A DNA stretch of 64,000 nucleotides from Bactericera cockerelli. Its lineage: Eukaryota > Arthropoda > Insecta > Hemiptera > Triozidae. Every line of letters starts with the position of its first letter. The stretch's first letter is position 1. Location: the NCBI GenBank assembly GCA_024516035.1, contig CM044955.1:42122574-42186573 (forward strand). The letters are read 5' to 3'. Positions 25,238 through 54,051 of this stretch are shown here, piece by piece. A program made the translations under genes and the position numbers. Below the pieces are notes generated by a model, which made no database searches, had not been told where the DNA came from, and worked only from the letters and a program-made list of their open reading frames with translations.

Positions 25238-26700
25238 AGCTAAATACCTTTTCTACTTCTTGCTTTCGTCCCTCATTGTACCAGGAGGCTGCTTTCTCTC
25301 ATTGTACTTAAGTAGAGGCTGCTTTCCTTTGCTTGTTATTTTCTATTTTATAAAAGACTTAAATACTCGTATACATATTACTACAGTTCAAAAAAATTGA
25401 ACTAGGATATTGATTTCAACAAATAAAAAGTTTTATTCGTTTCTTATTTATCTTTTATTAAGAGATAACGTTAGAATATACATAGTTCGTTGGGTTATAT
25501 TACCTACATAATGTGTAAAAGAATTATAACAAAATTTAGATGGTATTCATACTTCACACCAAAGGCAGAATAATTCCTATAGTCATTACTCCTATGGATT
25601 AAAATACAATATGCTCGAGACCAGCTTTCAGCAGAACCCAAGATTATCGTAGGTACATGGCGATTGAACCTAAAATTCTGTGCGGATCATTTTTATACAA
25701 CCAATGTATGTATTATCAAAGTCATTTTTGTATAATGAAATAAATAAAAAAAGGTTGTTTAATAATGTTCATATAAATATAAACTAATTTGATATTACAT
25801 ATAACATTGTACACGGAAGCCCACCATTTATAATTTCTCAATAACATCACATCTCTTACTTCTGGTCAATGATCTTCTAAAAGAGACATAATGTAGCTAC
25901 AGGTATGAAGAAGTTGTCCTCTGTCGAATGAGAATCGGCCACACACACACCACTCATAGTTTTTTCAATCAAAAGATACCTTATTGTAAATATGGCGAAA
26001 TCTTAACTTTCCTCCACACCATATCTTGTTGCTGTCACTTACATACGAGCATACATAATAATATGTACGAGAATTAACATCCGAGCTCCCTCCCTGCTCC
26101 CCGACAGGCCGGCACTTACCTTCAGTACCGAGAGCATCTATTCCCTGCCCCAATAACTGAGAGCCCTCAGACTTTACAATAAGATTTAATTTAGGGTTTA
26201 AAGATGCTGAACGACTCTGTTGATGAGGTCAAAAGAGTTAAAAAAGGAAGGAAGAAAAAAGATTGAGTTAATTTTGGCACATTTTAGATCCTATTGAAAA
26301 CTAATTTTCCAGACATTCATGCATACATAGGTTATAATTCAAACTAAACATTTGCAACATTGAGTTCAACGTTAAGAGCGAAATCGAATTAAACCACAGA
26401 ATAACCCTAATCCTCTAAGAAATGTTGACTCGTAAATTTACTGTGAAACTTTCACCGGATTCATACAACTAACTCCTTGTAAATTATCCTACAGTATATC
26501 CCTTTAATTAACTCTATAAATTTGGTTGTCAGCATATTGTTTGACACATTCATGAGCTTGCGAGGATCCAAAAGGACTAACAATTACTTTTCAGGGCGAC
26601 AAAGTCGCCACAAAGATACGAGAGCTGTAGTTAAATGCGTTACAAAGTCGCTTATCGTCAAGTTTAGTGTGAAGAAACTTCTCGTTGCATCAAACACAAC
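25238..26700. other. Convergent 3' region between DNAI1 and FKRP
   Basis: AT-rich; contains the DNAI1 poly(A) signal and presumably the FKRP 3' UTR. An ATTAAA-like signal on the minus strand lies near 26500. No other gene seen. Confidence 0.7.
25422..25427 (+). promoter_or_regulatory. Polyadenylation signal of DNAI1
   Basis: AATAAA 185 bases after the DNAI1 stop, followed by a T-rich stretch. Confidence 0.6.
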
Positions 26701-29335
26701 CTAGTGCAACACTTGGGCCACATTCAAGAGTTTAACAGGATCATCAATTTGTTTGTTGGAAAAGAACAGCTGCAAGAAGTGCCTGATATTGTTCGGCGCA
26801 CTCACATAGTAATCGATGAACTTAATCCTCGACAAAGGTCTGATGAAGCTCGAGTAGAACTTGTTGAACGTGGTGTTGTAGTGGGACACCATGAACGTGT
26901 TGTTCTGCAAGCTGTACGGGTAGAGGTTCACGTAGATCCGGTTCACATGGCTGAACTGAACGCGGTAGAGATTCCCGTTGTTGATTCGCTCCCAAATGAA
27001 CCCTTCTTCATCTGTCACAGGACTGGTGGCACTGCGAGTTAGCCAGTCGCTCTTCTCTAGGTCCTCTCTGTAGACCCCTATGTCGATGTGGTAGTTCCAG
27101 GGCAGAATGTCCCCCATGTGGAAAGCACCCAGGAGGGAGGTATCCAGAAGCCAGTACCTCAGCTTCTTGTTCTCTAGCTCACTCAGCACCCGAACCCCTG
27201 GAACATTGAGGAGTGGGTGACTGGCTATGTAATACATGTTTCAGTTGGGCATTAAGTTATTTTTGGTAACAAAGGGAGCGTATTTGACACCAAATAGACA
27301 CATTGAAATTAATCCTCATTATCTTATTTCACCTGTTCCTGTGTAGTTACCCAGAAAAACTGCTGGATTAAAATAATTATAACTCATGAGGTTTATTTCG
27401 GTAGTTACCTATCTATATTTTAATTTTTTAATCTACTGCTAGCGTATCCAGTTAGTGACTAGTGTTATCTGAAACCCGCTTATAACAATAATTAAATTGC
27501 TTCAACTACTAGACAGCTGACAATTAAGAATACAAAATATAAACTCTCTAAACTTGCATTCTTACGTCTGTAAGATGAAAATCATGGTCCGTTCTGTTTG
27601 TGGGTCTGAACGAGTCGTGAAAATCTCGCGATCTAACAGCATCTTTGCCGTTGGCTAAACCGAAAACAACCTAATTAATTCTTTTGGGGTTAAGTTAAAT
27701 TGTTATTATTGTGTGCTTTGCCAAGATAAGTAAGTTAATACTTCGGCATAACAACATTAAAATCGTAATTCCCAAACCCAATAATAATAATAATAATAAG
27801 TATATTTATTTGTTTTCATGTACATTTGAATTCCCATTATATCTCCATGAAGTACTGATGTACTTTTCGGGATTTTTTTTTTTTTTTTACCTGTTTATAA
27901 TAGCTCACCTGTTTGCCTCAACGCATTCAGACAGCAGGGCGGGGTCCACTTGCCCTCGTAAATGTACTGCGGCAAGTTGTTCACCACCGTACCGAAACAC
28001 CTCGGCGTGTTCTTCCGACAGCCATACCAATCCGTCGAGTTATCCACCTGGATGACCTTCTTAAAGCCCAACTTCTTGCACATGTCCTTCCACCGATCCT
28101 TGGTGAGCTGCTCGTACTTCCACGAGTTCTGAACGTTGGTGAAAAGCTTGCGACCTGCGCGGATCAGACTATCGGGGATGTCGAGTAGCTTCACCTGGAG
28201 TCAGAGGATGGGGAAGATATTATTGAGGAAGACGGAAAACTAGAGAAAAAATCGATTAATAAGGAAAGAGTCGTAAATTATATTTAAACCTATTGGTTAG
28301 GGAGGTTTGTATCACTGAGTATGAGTACTCCGATATACATATACCTGTATTTATACTTGGTAAAATTTTAATGATGGCTGGCTACGCGAAGATTGACTGG
28401 GCCTTTTGATTTCGTTTGCACCTCTTAAATCACGATAACATCGCACCTGTTTAAACTTACGGCTTTTGAACCACATTGACTTCCCTTGAGTTCAGTTCCA
28501 AGACTAACTTTTCTACCGTTATTAGCATAAATTAGAGGAAAAAATCAAACTATCAAAAGAAAATTGGAACTAAAATTCTTACCTTATATTTCAAGAAAGA
28601 CGCTTGGATATAGAAAGTCGAAGGAAATGGCTGCATGAAAGCATCCGTCAAGCTGTGCAGCAGTTTTTTCTTCACCAAAATGATTTGTCGCTCGTTGCCC
28701 ACATAGTCACAGATGTTGCTGCTCTGATTACTGAATTGCAAAGTCCACTGCTTCACATTGATGTTCACGTTCAGACATCGCTTAGCATGCCCGACCACAA
28801 CGCTGACTATCTGGGTGGACTTAAGCTGCAGCTGCTGAATCATCTTGATGAACACCTGGACACTCGTGAAGCGCATGCTGTCGCTCACAAACATGATGTA
28901 CTTTGTCTTGATGTGGCTCAGCACATTCCGCTGATCATAATTGTTATCCAAACTAGGCATGAGTTTCACAATCTTAATGGTTGCATTCAGCTTGAGCACA
29001 GGATAGATGAACTTGTCAGTCAGGATAATGACCTGGGAGTTTGGCAACATATTTCGCAGGGACGCGACACTAGCGGTTAAGTCATTGTCGTAGTTCTCAT
29101 ACTGACGGAACACAAACGTTATGTCCTTTTTTATGATCTTATACATGAGATTCTTGGAAATGATCAGCTCGTTCTCGTCATGAGCCGTCGTACTGACGTT
29201 GTTTGTAACGTGGAAGTCTTGGAAGCTCTGCGACTTGTTCGCTGACTGAGTCGACCATAGGAGGTAGAGGATCAGTAAGTTGATGGAAGTCAGCGTCAAG
29301 GTTGTGCACTTGTTCAAGGTCACGCGCAGACGCAT
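26701..29335 (-). CDS. FKRP: Fukutin-related protein (ribitol-phosphate transferase family)
   Basis: Three exons on the minus strand: 29335-28583 (ATG at 29335), 28194-27909 and 27224-26701 (TAG). Phases fit and give 520 residues, close to the 495 of human FKRP. The family adds ribitol-5-phosphate to the alpha-dystroglycan glycan in the Golgi. Residues about 12-27 form a hydrophobic type II signal anchor. A divergent stem region follows in exon 1. Exon 2 carries WYGC-(6)-C and WTPPCCLNALRQT, the family's zinc-binding cysteines. Exon 3 carries RYWLLDTSLLGAFHMGDILPW, GFIWER, RVQFS, VNLYPY and APNN-RHFL. The third exon must start at 27224 because no AG exists for over 60 bases upstream, and that start keeps the frame. 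One oddity: the usual metal-binding W-D-Y-D-V-D reads W-N-Y-H-I-D here. The gene converges with DNAI1 and diverges from VAT1L. Confidence 0.92.
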
Positions 29336-31611
29336 GTTGACTCACCTAAAGGTATTTCTGACTTGTGATTATTTCCTTATACTCAACCATCATAGCTGTT
29401 GGTGGCATTTTCAGCTCTAAGTTTCAATGAACTGTATTGTAAGATGATTTCATCGTCAAACAGTTTCTTGCTGTTCCTCATAGTATATTAAAATCGAGTG
29501 TTAAATGCAAAGCGTTTCTCTTTCTATTTAAGTAAACTCCATGGCAACTTCTCGATTCACATAATTATTCTCTTGAAACACGTTTAGCTCTCTCCCATGT
29601 CTGGTGGTTTCTCGATTTCTTTTTACATATTTTCATGGATTAATCAGTTTATCCTTTAGAAGACTACCGTATCACGTTGCAATAAAATTGTGAATTGACT
29701 GATTTGAGGTTGATCAATACAACATGATTGAAAGCATGTGGAGCTGAAAGAGATTTAGAAGAAAACGAATGAGGTTTTGTGATGAAGGTTTTAAAGGAGA
29801 CATGTGTTGAATTTTCGAGGATTGCTTACCACCTACATTACAGTCATAAAATAATAAAGGGTTCTCAAATGGAATTCTATAAAATCGTGTATTAATCTTG
29901 TATTGTGAAAATTGTACCTATGTTTTGTGATTAAAATCATTATCCGTCCAAATTCACAATGTACCTTTATGTTCATTATTATTTATTCAAATTTTGCTGT
30001 TTTCAAAAAATGTGCGTCATAACTTCATAAGTTAGAAAAAGTTCTGCTGATTGCATCTGCCGCTCACTGTCAACTAGTCACCATGCTAAGGAACATAGGT
30101 ACAATAATGTTGTATTGCTACCTAATTTTGTGTGATCTGGGTACCAGTAAAAATATAATAGATAGGTCAAAACGGTTTACCGATGTATTTTGTTGATCGA
30201 ACTTACAATACAGACTAATAATTTCTTTAAAATTAAGATACCGGGTGGAACAAGACCCTAGATATTCGTCACAACTTTAGAAGAAATACCTAGTTAGACC
30301 TACCTTGTATGATAGTTGCTTCAGAACTTTCCAGCAGACAACTTAGTAAGATATTCTCCAATTGAACTTTCAAAAGAAATCACAGAATTATTCACGCGAA
30401 ATACAAAAGGTCTGGAAAACTTGAGTCAGCTGTTCCAGTAACTTTCTCCTACTTCGCATACTCCTCCAGAAATCAATATCATTCTTAGTTCTACCTTTTA
30501 TCGCTAGGGTGAATTTTTCCGTAATCAGACAACCGGCAGCCGGTATCTTCTAAAAAAATGGTCACATGTTTCTTGGAGTTATTCATAAGGCTGAATTGTG
30601 TAGGATTATTTTCAGATACAGCAGCTCTTATTACAGACGAGTCCAAATACTAATTCAAGGAAAAATCAATCAAGATGATAAAAATAGCTACTTTTTTCCA
30701 TTAGGTCATTTACACGAACTTTTTTTTAACGTTAAATATTTTTTAAGGTTTTTGGAGTTAAGTTGAGAAATAATATCTGATTCAAAATTTAAGCCCTATG
30801 TGAGTCTGTAAGCAGTTTTATAGACAAGGTTTTAAGATATATATAGGTATTTAAAGAAAAGGCATCATTCACAACTCATATCGACTCTTGTCTGAAACAA
30901 TTAAGCCCCAAGTTTTGCTCGGGCATTATCACATTCTTTTCATTTTCATCAACGAATTATCTTCAAAATATTCTTCACAATGATGACTAGAGCATATGGA
31001 ACCAGATAACGAAGGAAGAGAGACGACACAACGACAGACGGAGATAGAGAACGTGATAACATTTTGACCTTTGTGAAATATTCCTGTTATCAGGAGTGAT
31101 AATGATGATAGTCGAATTATAGGGGACTTCGCTATGGGGAGGAAGGGGGATTATGTGCCGTTTATAGGGGACTTTCCCATAGGAAAGGGTGTCTGGGGAT
31201 TTTTCCTGGATTATTTTACTATGAGGGACTTGCATAGTACATTTATGTAACTATGTATAGTGTATATTTATATCTAGCTCATGCTGTATACTTACCTATG
31301 TATAATATGCACTTTATTCGTTGAAGTTGATAACAGACTGAAATTTAATTAATTTGCTGGAGGGAGCTTTGAGTGTCAGTAATTAGAATAGCTTTGACAT
31401 TTTATTTCATGAAAATTTCATTTCATTTTCATGATAGTGAAAATGATTTCAAATTTTTGTGTCCTCAATTTGGAATATGGTGAGAATTGTCTATCCTATC
31501 TTCTATGCAATCAACAAAAGAAACAGTGGTAACTGCTCCATTAAAATTCAAGTTGTTTCGAGAAAAATAAAATCCGAATTAAAAGAAGTAGGAATGTACC
31601 TATAGTTTGAA
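29336..31611. other. Upstream region of FKRP, nothing recognised
   Basis: AT-rich intergenic DNA. No exon, SINE or RNA gene recognised; promoter elements for FKRP are not evident. Confidence 0.6.
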
Positions 31612-31944
31612 CGACTCACAGAGAGGTATTTTTCAAATCTGGGGGGACAAAATTATTTTTTGGTGAAAATAGCCTCCAAAAATGCTAAAAAGTTCTTTTA
31701 ATCCTATAGGGGTTAAAAAAAACTTTTTAGCATTCCTCTGAGCAAATTACCCTTCTAGCAGGCTGCTACCTACTTGGGACAGCATTGGAGCGGCCGAATA
31801 TTTGCGTATTTTTATCACTATTCTTTTGTTGGTGTTGATGATGATGATGATGAAGGAAAAGAAAAAAAGAAACAACAATTTTATACAAAACGCAAAAATG
31901 CAATTTTATTTTATGTATAGGTACCATATTTTATATACAAGCTA

Positions 31945-32268
31945 TCATTCGTCGTCGTCTTCTTCTTCTGAGTGGAAATCATGGAGTGGTAAATGATCAG
32001 ACGCAGACAACATCTCTATTATCTCTCTTGAGAAGGGCTGAGAGTATTTGTTGCGGTGAGGTCGCATCCCTGTCATCAGAGGGTCCGAGTTGAGCAGAAT
32101 GTACCCTTTGAAGCAATGTACGCTTTCTTTATTTTTGTTGCTCGTTTTGGAGTGGAAGTCAAGTCTTTGAGCAGTAAAGATACATCTCGTTCGGGGGAAA
32201 AAAATGTAGGTGGGTTTTAATTTAAGCATCATTTCAGTCGGTAGTAGGTAGTAGGCACCAAGTATCAT
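31945..32268 (-). CDS. ORF of unknown function inside the TIR element
   Basis: 107 codons ending in an acidic tail (SEEEDDDE). The middle has HCFKGYILLNSDPLMTG. No domain is recognised. Downstream of the 47-codon frame and on the same strand, it could be part of one decayed gene. The only support is an open frame with a non-random acidic end. Confidence 0.25.
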   Translation of the reverse strand: MILGAYYLLPTEMMLKLKPTYIFFPRTRCIFTAQRLDFHSKTSNKNKESVHCFKGYILLNSDPLMTGMRPHRNKYSQPFSREIIEMLSASDHLPLHDFHSEEEDDDE

Positions 32269-32419
32269 TATTTGGTTAAAACAAACGAAAGAAGAAGATT
32301 TTTAAACTTAAACATGGTATGCAAGCCCCTAATTACATATTTAGGTTCCTCTCAGAAATGTCAGCGAACAACTTCTTCGGACGTCCGGGTCCTTCTGATT
32401 ATGGACTTATATATCTCGT

Positions 32420-32563
32420 CTACGACTTGCGTTTCCGTATCGGGTCTTCATATCTGATTTCAAACGTCTTATGTCTCTTTTGAATTAAGTTAATAAATTC
32501 ATCTTCTAAGAATGGTCCGAGATTCAGCAAAAACTCTTCCATTTGATCAAGCTTCTCATCCAT
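32420..32563 (-). CDS. Small ORF of unknown function inside the TIR element
   Basis: 47 codons from ATG at 32563 to TAG at 32420, starting MDEKLDQMEEFLLNL. The predicted product is mostly helical and charged, ending in RKRKS. I do not recognise it. It may be a remnant exon of a former transposase or of captured host DNA, or chance. Confidence 0.25.
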   Translation of the reverse strand: MDEKLDQMEEFLLNLGPFLEDEFINLIQKRHKTFEIRYEDPIRKRKS

Positions 32564-33686
32564 GTGACCCCTCCAGAATCAATACCTTATTGAAAGAGGT
32601 GTCTTCTACTGATGAGTTGACACTCAGATGCATCTAAGATTTAAAAAATAATATATAACATTATACGATTACATCTCTAAACTAAAGAATAGTAAAACTC
32701 AAAATTTTCTAATCCAGAGGTTGCTTTAGTTTTTGGCACTTTTAAAAAAAAATCGCACCGATTCGCACCCAATTTTTTAGTTACGTTAAAACCAAGAAAA
32801 TTACCCATTCAGTGATACCCATATCAAAGCCAGACAAAGCCGGGAACTACTACTTTTACACCTTTGAAATTTCAATTTTGAAAAAAATTGCCTCGAAAAA
32901 GGGCCATTATTAAATTAATCGTAGAACATCAAGTATTTGATCTATGAACTTAAACTATTATGAAATAAGATCATATTTACCTACTTCAACAGCCTTCATC
33001 GTTATTGTGACGAAAAAAATATTTAAAGCAAAGAAACCAAGGTATCAAGATTGACGTCTCACTCCTCAACTAGGGAACTACTACAAGCAATAAACATATG
33101 GACAACTTGAGAGTGACCGTGTATTAAAAGTATGAAAGCTAGATAATTAAACTTGCTATATTAAAATGCACTAGGGTCTTGGCTACCTGTGCATATCAGT
33201 TAAATCATCCCACGGTCGATTTCAGAAAAAACCTTTATGTCCCCCCAGATTTGAAAAATACCTCTCTGTGCGACTGTACATTAGAGGCACAATTTTTAAA
33301 ATTGTTTAATATGACCTCAGCATCACTTTCAAATGGTATGGACAAGTAGACAGGTAGACACATAGGTTTCATGCATACCACTAAGTTATACCTACATTAA
33401 TCTCACGTAACCCGAGTATGTACCTAGATACAATCAAACTTGGATTTGTGGAATTCCTATGTGAAACTAAAGTGCTGGTCCTCAAGTGAAACTTTGGCCA
33501 GGAAGGCCAAATTCCTCAAGTGAAATTTTGGTACCTGTTTATGTGGAATTGAATATTTCTAGAAGTTTACTCTGTTCACCAACCTATGACCTTTAACAGT
33601 TTTCTAATTTCCGGGTTGAGACTCAAAATTTCTGTGAATTTCATTTTTATTTTTCTTTTCTCATCGTCCAGTGTCGACCTACATTA

Positions 33687-33866
33687 CTTAGCATTAGCCC
33701 GTTCCAGAAACACTTTCCATACCCTCCAAATGTCCGATCATCCGTTTCAACCATCACACAACGCACTTTAATTGATTATTGCTGTCTAAATGACCAATCA
33801 GAGGGTTTGTGTGACAGTTAAAAGGGAGATTTGGTGACTAGAAAGTGTTTCTGGGCTACAGATAAA
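33687..33866. mobile_element. MITE with CCAGAAACACTTTC ends
   Basis: The ends GTTCCAGAAACACTTTCC and GAAAGTGTTTCTGG are inverted. The inside shares ACCATCACACAACGCACTTT and CAATCAGAGGG-type sequence with 63051-63262. The superfamily is not clear. Confidence 0.6.
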
Positions 33867-33885
33867 CCAATAAATAATAATAATA

Positions 33886-34080
33886 ATAACACTCTTTAGT
33901 GGAAGGTAACCACCAGGCGAGGTTAATACTCAAAGCATTTTCTACCACCTAACTCTCAGAGTCATATTATTATGTGGTTACAAACTCAAATTAATGAGGA
34001 AAAATTCATGCACTGGGTGGGATTCGAACCAACGGATCCCTATGCTACCTGGATTACCAGATAGATGAATAGAGTCACGA
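33886..34080 (-). mobile_element. SINE family D copy 1
   Basis: On the minus strand it reads from a tRNA-like head (GGTTCGAATCCCACCC) to a tail with GGTGGTTACCTTCCACTAAA and an ATT microsatellite. Other copies: 37862-38032 and 52970-53060, both plus. Confidence 0.7.
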
Positions 34081-37000
34081 TACAAAATCCATTTAAATTA
34101 ATCTGATTACTGAATCAAAACCACGAAAATAGTTCTTTGAGAACTAAAATTAATTAATTACCAACCCGACCGGCTAAAATTGACGTACCTTTGTGTACCT
34201 GCATGAGCAATTGAGCATGGACCTAAGTGTAAAGTGTAATATTTTCTAATCGCGGCTCTTGAAATTATTTGTCAATCGCTATAAATTCCCCTGGTGTCTG
34301 GAGCATAGAATTTTTTTCTCTCTCTATTACATCGAATATTATGAATGAGTAGCATGACTGTTGATTTTATAGAAAAGGAGATGTCATGGGAAACTTACTA
34401 TGAGTCAAATGCTTATTATAGGTCCCTGGGTGAGTCATCTGGAATGTGGCGATGAGGTTGTTTCATTGATGTAAAATTAAATGTAAATCAATAGTTAGGT
34501 GCTAGTATAAAAGTGCAATGAGTAAACAAAATTCGAGTCTTAAGTTAGTGAGGGGTCACAACTTTTAACAATGAAAATGGGACACAATTTCGAAACATGT
34601 TAATTATTTAATTAGGTACGTTTCGACTAATTTATTTGGAATCAATTTTTCTTCTTGATTTATTTGGATTCTGGTTGGATTGGGCATAGAAGAGTATTTT
34701 ATATTGTAAATGAAATGCGTTCTTGACAGGTCTAAGGGTTCTAATTAAAATATTACGTTCTAATCTACTTATTATGAACCTGATTAAAAATGACATTTTT
34801 CTACCAAAAAATGCACCCAGCAATAACGTAAAAATAATCACCCTTTCGGAATATTTCATGAGGCGAGATGTAACATAGTTTTTTTTAACATAAAAAAGAA
34901 AGTTCTAGTTCCAGTCTCATTATCATGAATTGTTTTTCTCAAAGTCTCTGTCGAGACCAGGGCCTGAACCCACGCACCCCGGAACAGGAGTCATACGATA
35001 CGTCTCCTTCCAGGATCTTCGCCCTAGGGTCACGAATAAGACACGATTAGATTATTATTCCATTGCTGGAATTATTTTTATTAAAGGGGCTCGAAGCAGA
35101 CACCCTAATAATTTTATTTCTTTCAACCCGTGACGTCATTTTAACTTGAATCTGACAAGTTATTCACCACAGGGTGATGCAGAAAGCCATCTGCTCTATT
35201 CGAGTCTTGTTCCAGAGATATTATTCCGAACATGATCGAGGGGTCGGGGCGTTTGTTTCCTGGAGTAGTGAAGAAGTTCTCCACTTCTTACTATCAAGCA
35301 CATAATATCTCTTTCAGTATTAGTCTGAAACGAGATCTTATTCCAGTCTAATAAAACATCTACCGAATTATCATTTAAAACAGAAGCCACAGTGTGTCCA
35401 TGTAAAAAATCTGGTGGTTCTAGTCGCCACATTCAAAAAGTTCAAGTGGACAAAAATTTCACCGGGTTCGACGCCACAACATATCGATCACTCAACCTAA
35501 ATAATATTACCTCCAATATTAAGATAGTATTATCATCGGTAGAATTATCAAAACCATTTATGTTTTTACATGGTTTTTCATCACTGTTTTTTTCATTTTT
35601 TCATTTATCAATCACATATCAATCACTGAAGTAATTAGGCACGAAGGATCTTTTGAAAAATTATAGTAGGTAGGTACATAATTTGAAAATGGAATCGGAC
35701 TACTCAAATGTCAGTAAGTCTCGGTCTACTTTGGCTTAAATACCAGCAAGTAAAGTTCAATTTTATTGAACTTCACTAAAGAAAAGTGCCACTTAATTTT
35801 CAGGCTTTCCTACTTTCCCTGGATATGATAGTATGCTTTATTAGGTAAGACAAAGTAAAATATATACAGTACAATACAATGAAATTATAAAGAAAAAATA
35901 AATAGATTGAACAACAAGAACAAAAAATAGAATACAGCTAATGTCCTAACTAAAGGGCGGGGTTATTGCCTGGGGCAATCTCTTACTCCCAACCCCGACA
36001 TCAGAAAGCAGCGGGTCTATCAATTTCAGTAAGGCTGGTTTAAGTAACTATGCAGGATTTTATGATGAAGGTAAATACAAATTGTGATTTTGTGATGAAC
36101 TCAGATAATAACTGTAGAATAAAATATTTTATAAATTTTATGACATAACATTTAAAGATAGTAAATGGCGTTCTTTTTTTCGTCTGCTGATAATGCTGGC
36201 ATTATACTTGCTGTATTACCTCGCTGTATGATGAGACTTACCTATTCTTTGTATTAGGTTTGTTTTGGCCCCCATGTCACCGGTTTTCTCAATTATTTTC
36301 TTTCCTATTTCATCAATCCATTTTCTTCCTTCGGCACACCATACACCCATCGTCTTCATAGCAAGCACAATCCACTGGATTCCTCGGAGTTTTATATGTG
36401 TATAATAACTATTTTAGATAATAACCAATTTTGACCTTAACTTTACAGTTTTCCAAACTAAACCAGGTGAACTCTGATCACTTTCTTGACTCGATATTCA
36501 TCAGTACCATATCGCCGGCGGCGGCCCAACATTTTCTTTTGTGTCTCACTTTGTAAAACTCGTTCAATAATGGGAGCGTTGAACAAAACCAACTTTTCGG
36601 CTCTATTGTTCTGACCAAGTTTGATCCATGTCACGCGAGCTACGCATAGGTTGTATCTGGATAGTATGAAATAATTATTGATCATTTCCGACATATATTA
36701 TTATGTACGACATATCTACATCTTTTTTTTTTCAATCATCTAATAAAGTTCGCGTTTGTTGAACTTTTCAAAGAATAATATAAAAATGCCAATATTATAG
36801 CAACACCACAGTAGATACTTACTTTTGTATTGATGATAAAGGCCGGAAGGGCTGACCGGGGCTTAAAATAAGTATGACCACAGGATGGGCTATAGGGCAC
36901 TTCCTGTACTTAGAACTTTACAAAATTGAAAAATTCCGTCGCGTTCAAAAGTTACGAGGGGGTGGCCACCTTTTCTGAAACATACTGTGTAGCCCGAATT

Positions 37001-37491
37001 GAGGGATAGTCTAGCACTCTAGCTTATCTTAACTTTAATCCTGCTTTATAATTCGTTCCTAAATGTCTGTTGATATTATTACAAAGAGTCGAACCGAGAC
37101 CCGCCCATGGTAGCTTCTCGTTACCCCCTGTGTGTCGGCGGGTTTCCATTCTCCGGCCATTGAGAGAGTAGTGAATAATGTGTTTTCACACTAGAGTTCT
37201 GAGTTGTGAGAGGAGTAGGAAGAGTTGGAGTTTGAAGCAACAGCTTGGAGAGAAAATATTTACTTTGCTCTCTCTACGATTTCAGTGAGTTGAGTGTGTT
37301 CACTATTTCCTCGTGAACTTTCAGCTAGAGCACACGTCCGTTCCGTCTTTGTATCTGTCCAAATATTTCCGAAACAGGTCCTTTTCTGCCGCACGAATTA
37401 ATTTAGTTTTATTAATTTCAAGATTTTTTTCTTCGATTTTTTGTATTTAAATTAATTGATTTTTGTGAGTGTTTCGTGTTGGCTCGTAACC
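34081..37491. other. Upstream region of VAT1L
   Basis: Mostly AT-rich. It contains the retroposon tail at 35845-36005 and two short unassigned minus-strand frames (35196-35432, 36458-36694) with no recognised domain. The last 300 bases are likely VAT1L 5' UTR and promoter. Confidence 0.55.
35845..36005 (-). mobile_element. Non-LTR retroposon 3' tail (stem-loop family)
   Basis: Minus-strand copy of the tail at 3385: CTAACTAAAGGGCGGGGTTA and the pairing bases TTGCC...GGCAA. It lies between FKRP and VAT1L. Confidence 0.7.
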
Positions 37492-53303
<15,812 letters not shown>

Positions 53304-53345
53304 GTGAGTTTGGGTTTAGGGCGCTCAGCTCGCGTGGTGTGAAAA

Positions 53346-53480
53346 TCCCCTCTAACCACGCTCAACTAGTGTAGTGTAGCTTCAGGTCCCCTCTAACCAC
53401 GCTCAACTAGTGTAGTGTAACTTCAAGTCCCCTCTAACCACGCTCAACTAGTGTAGTGTACCTTGAGGTCCCTCTAACTA
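53346..53480 (+). repeat. 41-bp tandem repeat after the last VAT1L exon seen
   Basis: Three and a half units of CCCCTCTAACCACGCTCAAC + TAGTGTAGTGTA..., starting 43 bases after the donor at 53304. Confidence 0.85.
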
Positions 53481-54051
53481 CTGGAATGTCATGCAACGCA
53501 TTGCCATGCGGCTAAAGTACTGACAATTTTGGCGATCAAACAATCACGGCCATCAGATTTCTTGATCACATGTCTTCTGACTTTGAGATGTGCAATAAAG
53601 CCATACGATAAGTAAATAAATTATTTATACTTACTTACACAAGCGAAATGAGTGTCGAAAACAAGACGATTTTGCAAATAGTTTATCTGTTTGTTTGAGA
53701 CACGATAACTTATTGACTGGTGCATCAAATTTGATGAATTATTTAACTATTATGTTTATTGGGGTACGCAAATTTGCGCATACTTTTTGGGCCGCATTGG
53801 CCAACTCGGGTTTTTTTTTGATTTTTTAAAATAACATTAAGGAGGTCTATTGGACAAAATAGGGATCACAAGTTAGAGTCAAAACTTACACTTCTCCATT
53901 TAAAACAATACCAAAATCTAGACTTAAGTCCGCAAAAGTATCACAAAAATGTCTGATCATTCAGCCCTAAAAGCATTTATAAAATTTATTTATAAACAAT
54001 TTAGATCATGCTTTTTTTACATTTTTATGCCTACAGTGAACATATTACGAT

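Larger units (their letters stand above)
31617..33270. mobile_element. TIR transposon, Transib-like, non-autonomous, 1,654 bp
   Basis: The 33-bp inverted repeats match perfectly (31617-31649 and 33238-33270). They begin CACAGAGAGG and end in GGGGGGACA. Both ends are flanked by CGACT (31612-31616 and 33271-33275), a 5-bp target duplication. Five-base, GC-leaning duplications and a CACA-starting end are features of Transib, the family related to RAG1. No transposase is visible. Inside are two small minus-strand reading frames (107 and 47 codons) and a hairpin with 14-bp arms at 31681-31694/31721-31734. The superfamily is inferred from ends only. Confidence 0.75.

Noticed and set aside
28604..29080. 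Plus-strand frame of 158 codons
   Set aside because: Shadow of FKRP exon 1 on the other strand.
36458..36694. Minus-strand 78-codon gene
   Set aside because: Basic C-terminus but no domain, splice context or neighbour that supports it; mentioned only in the intergenic entry.
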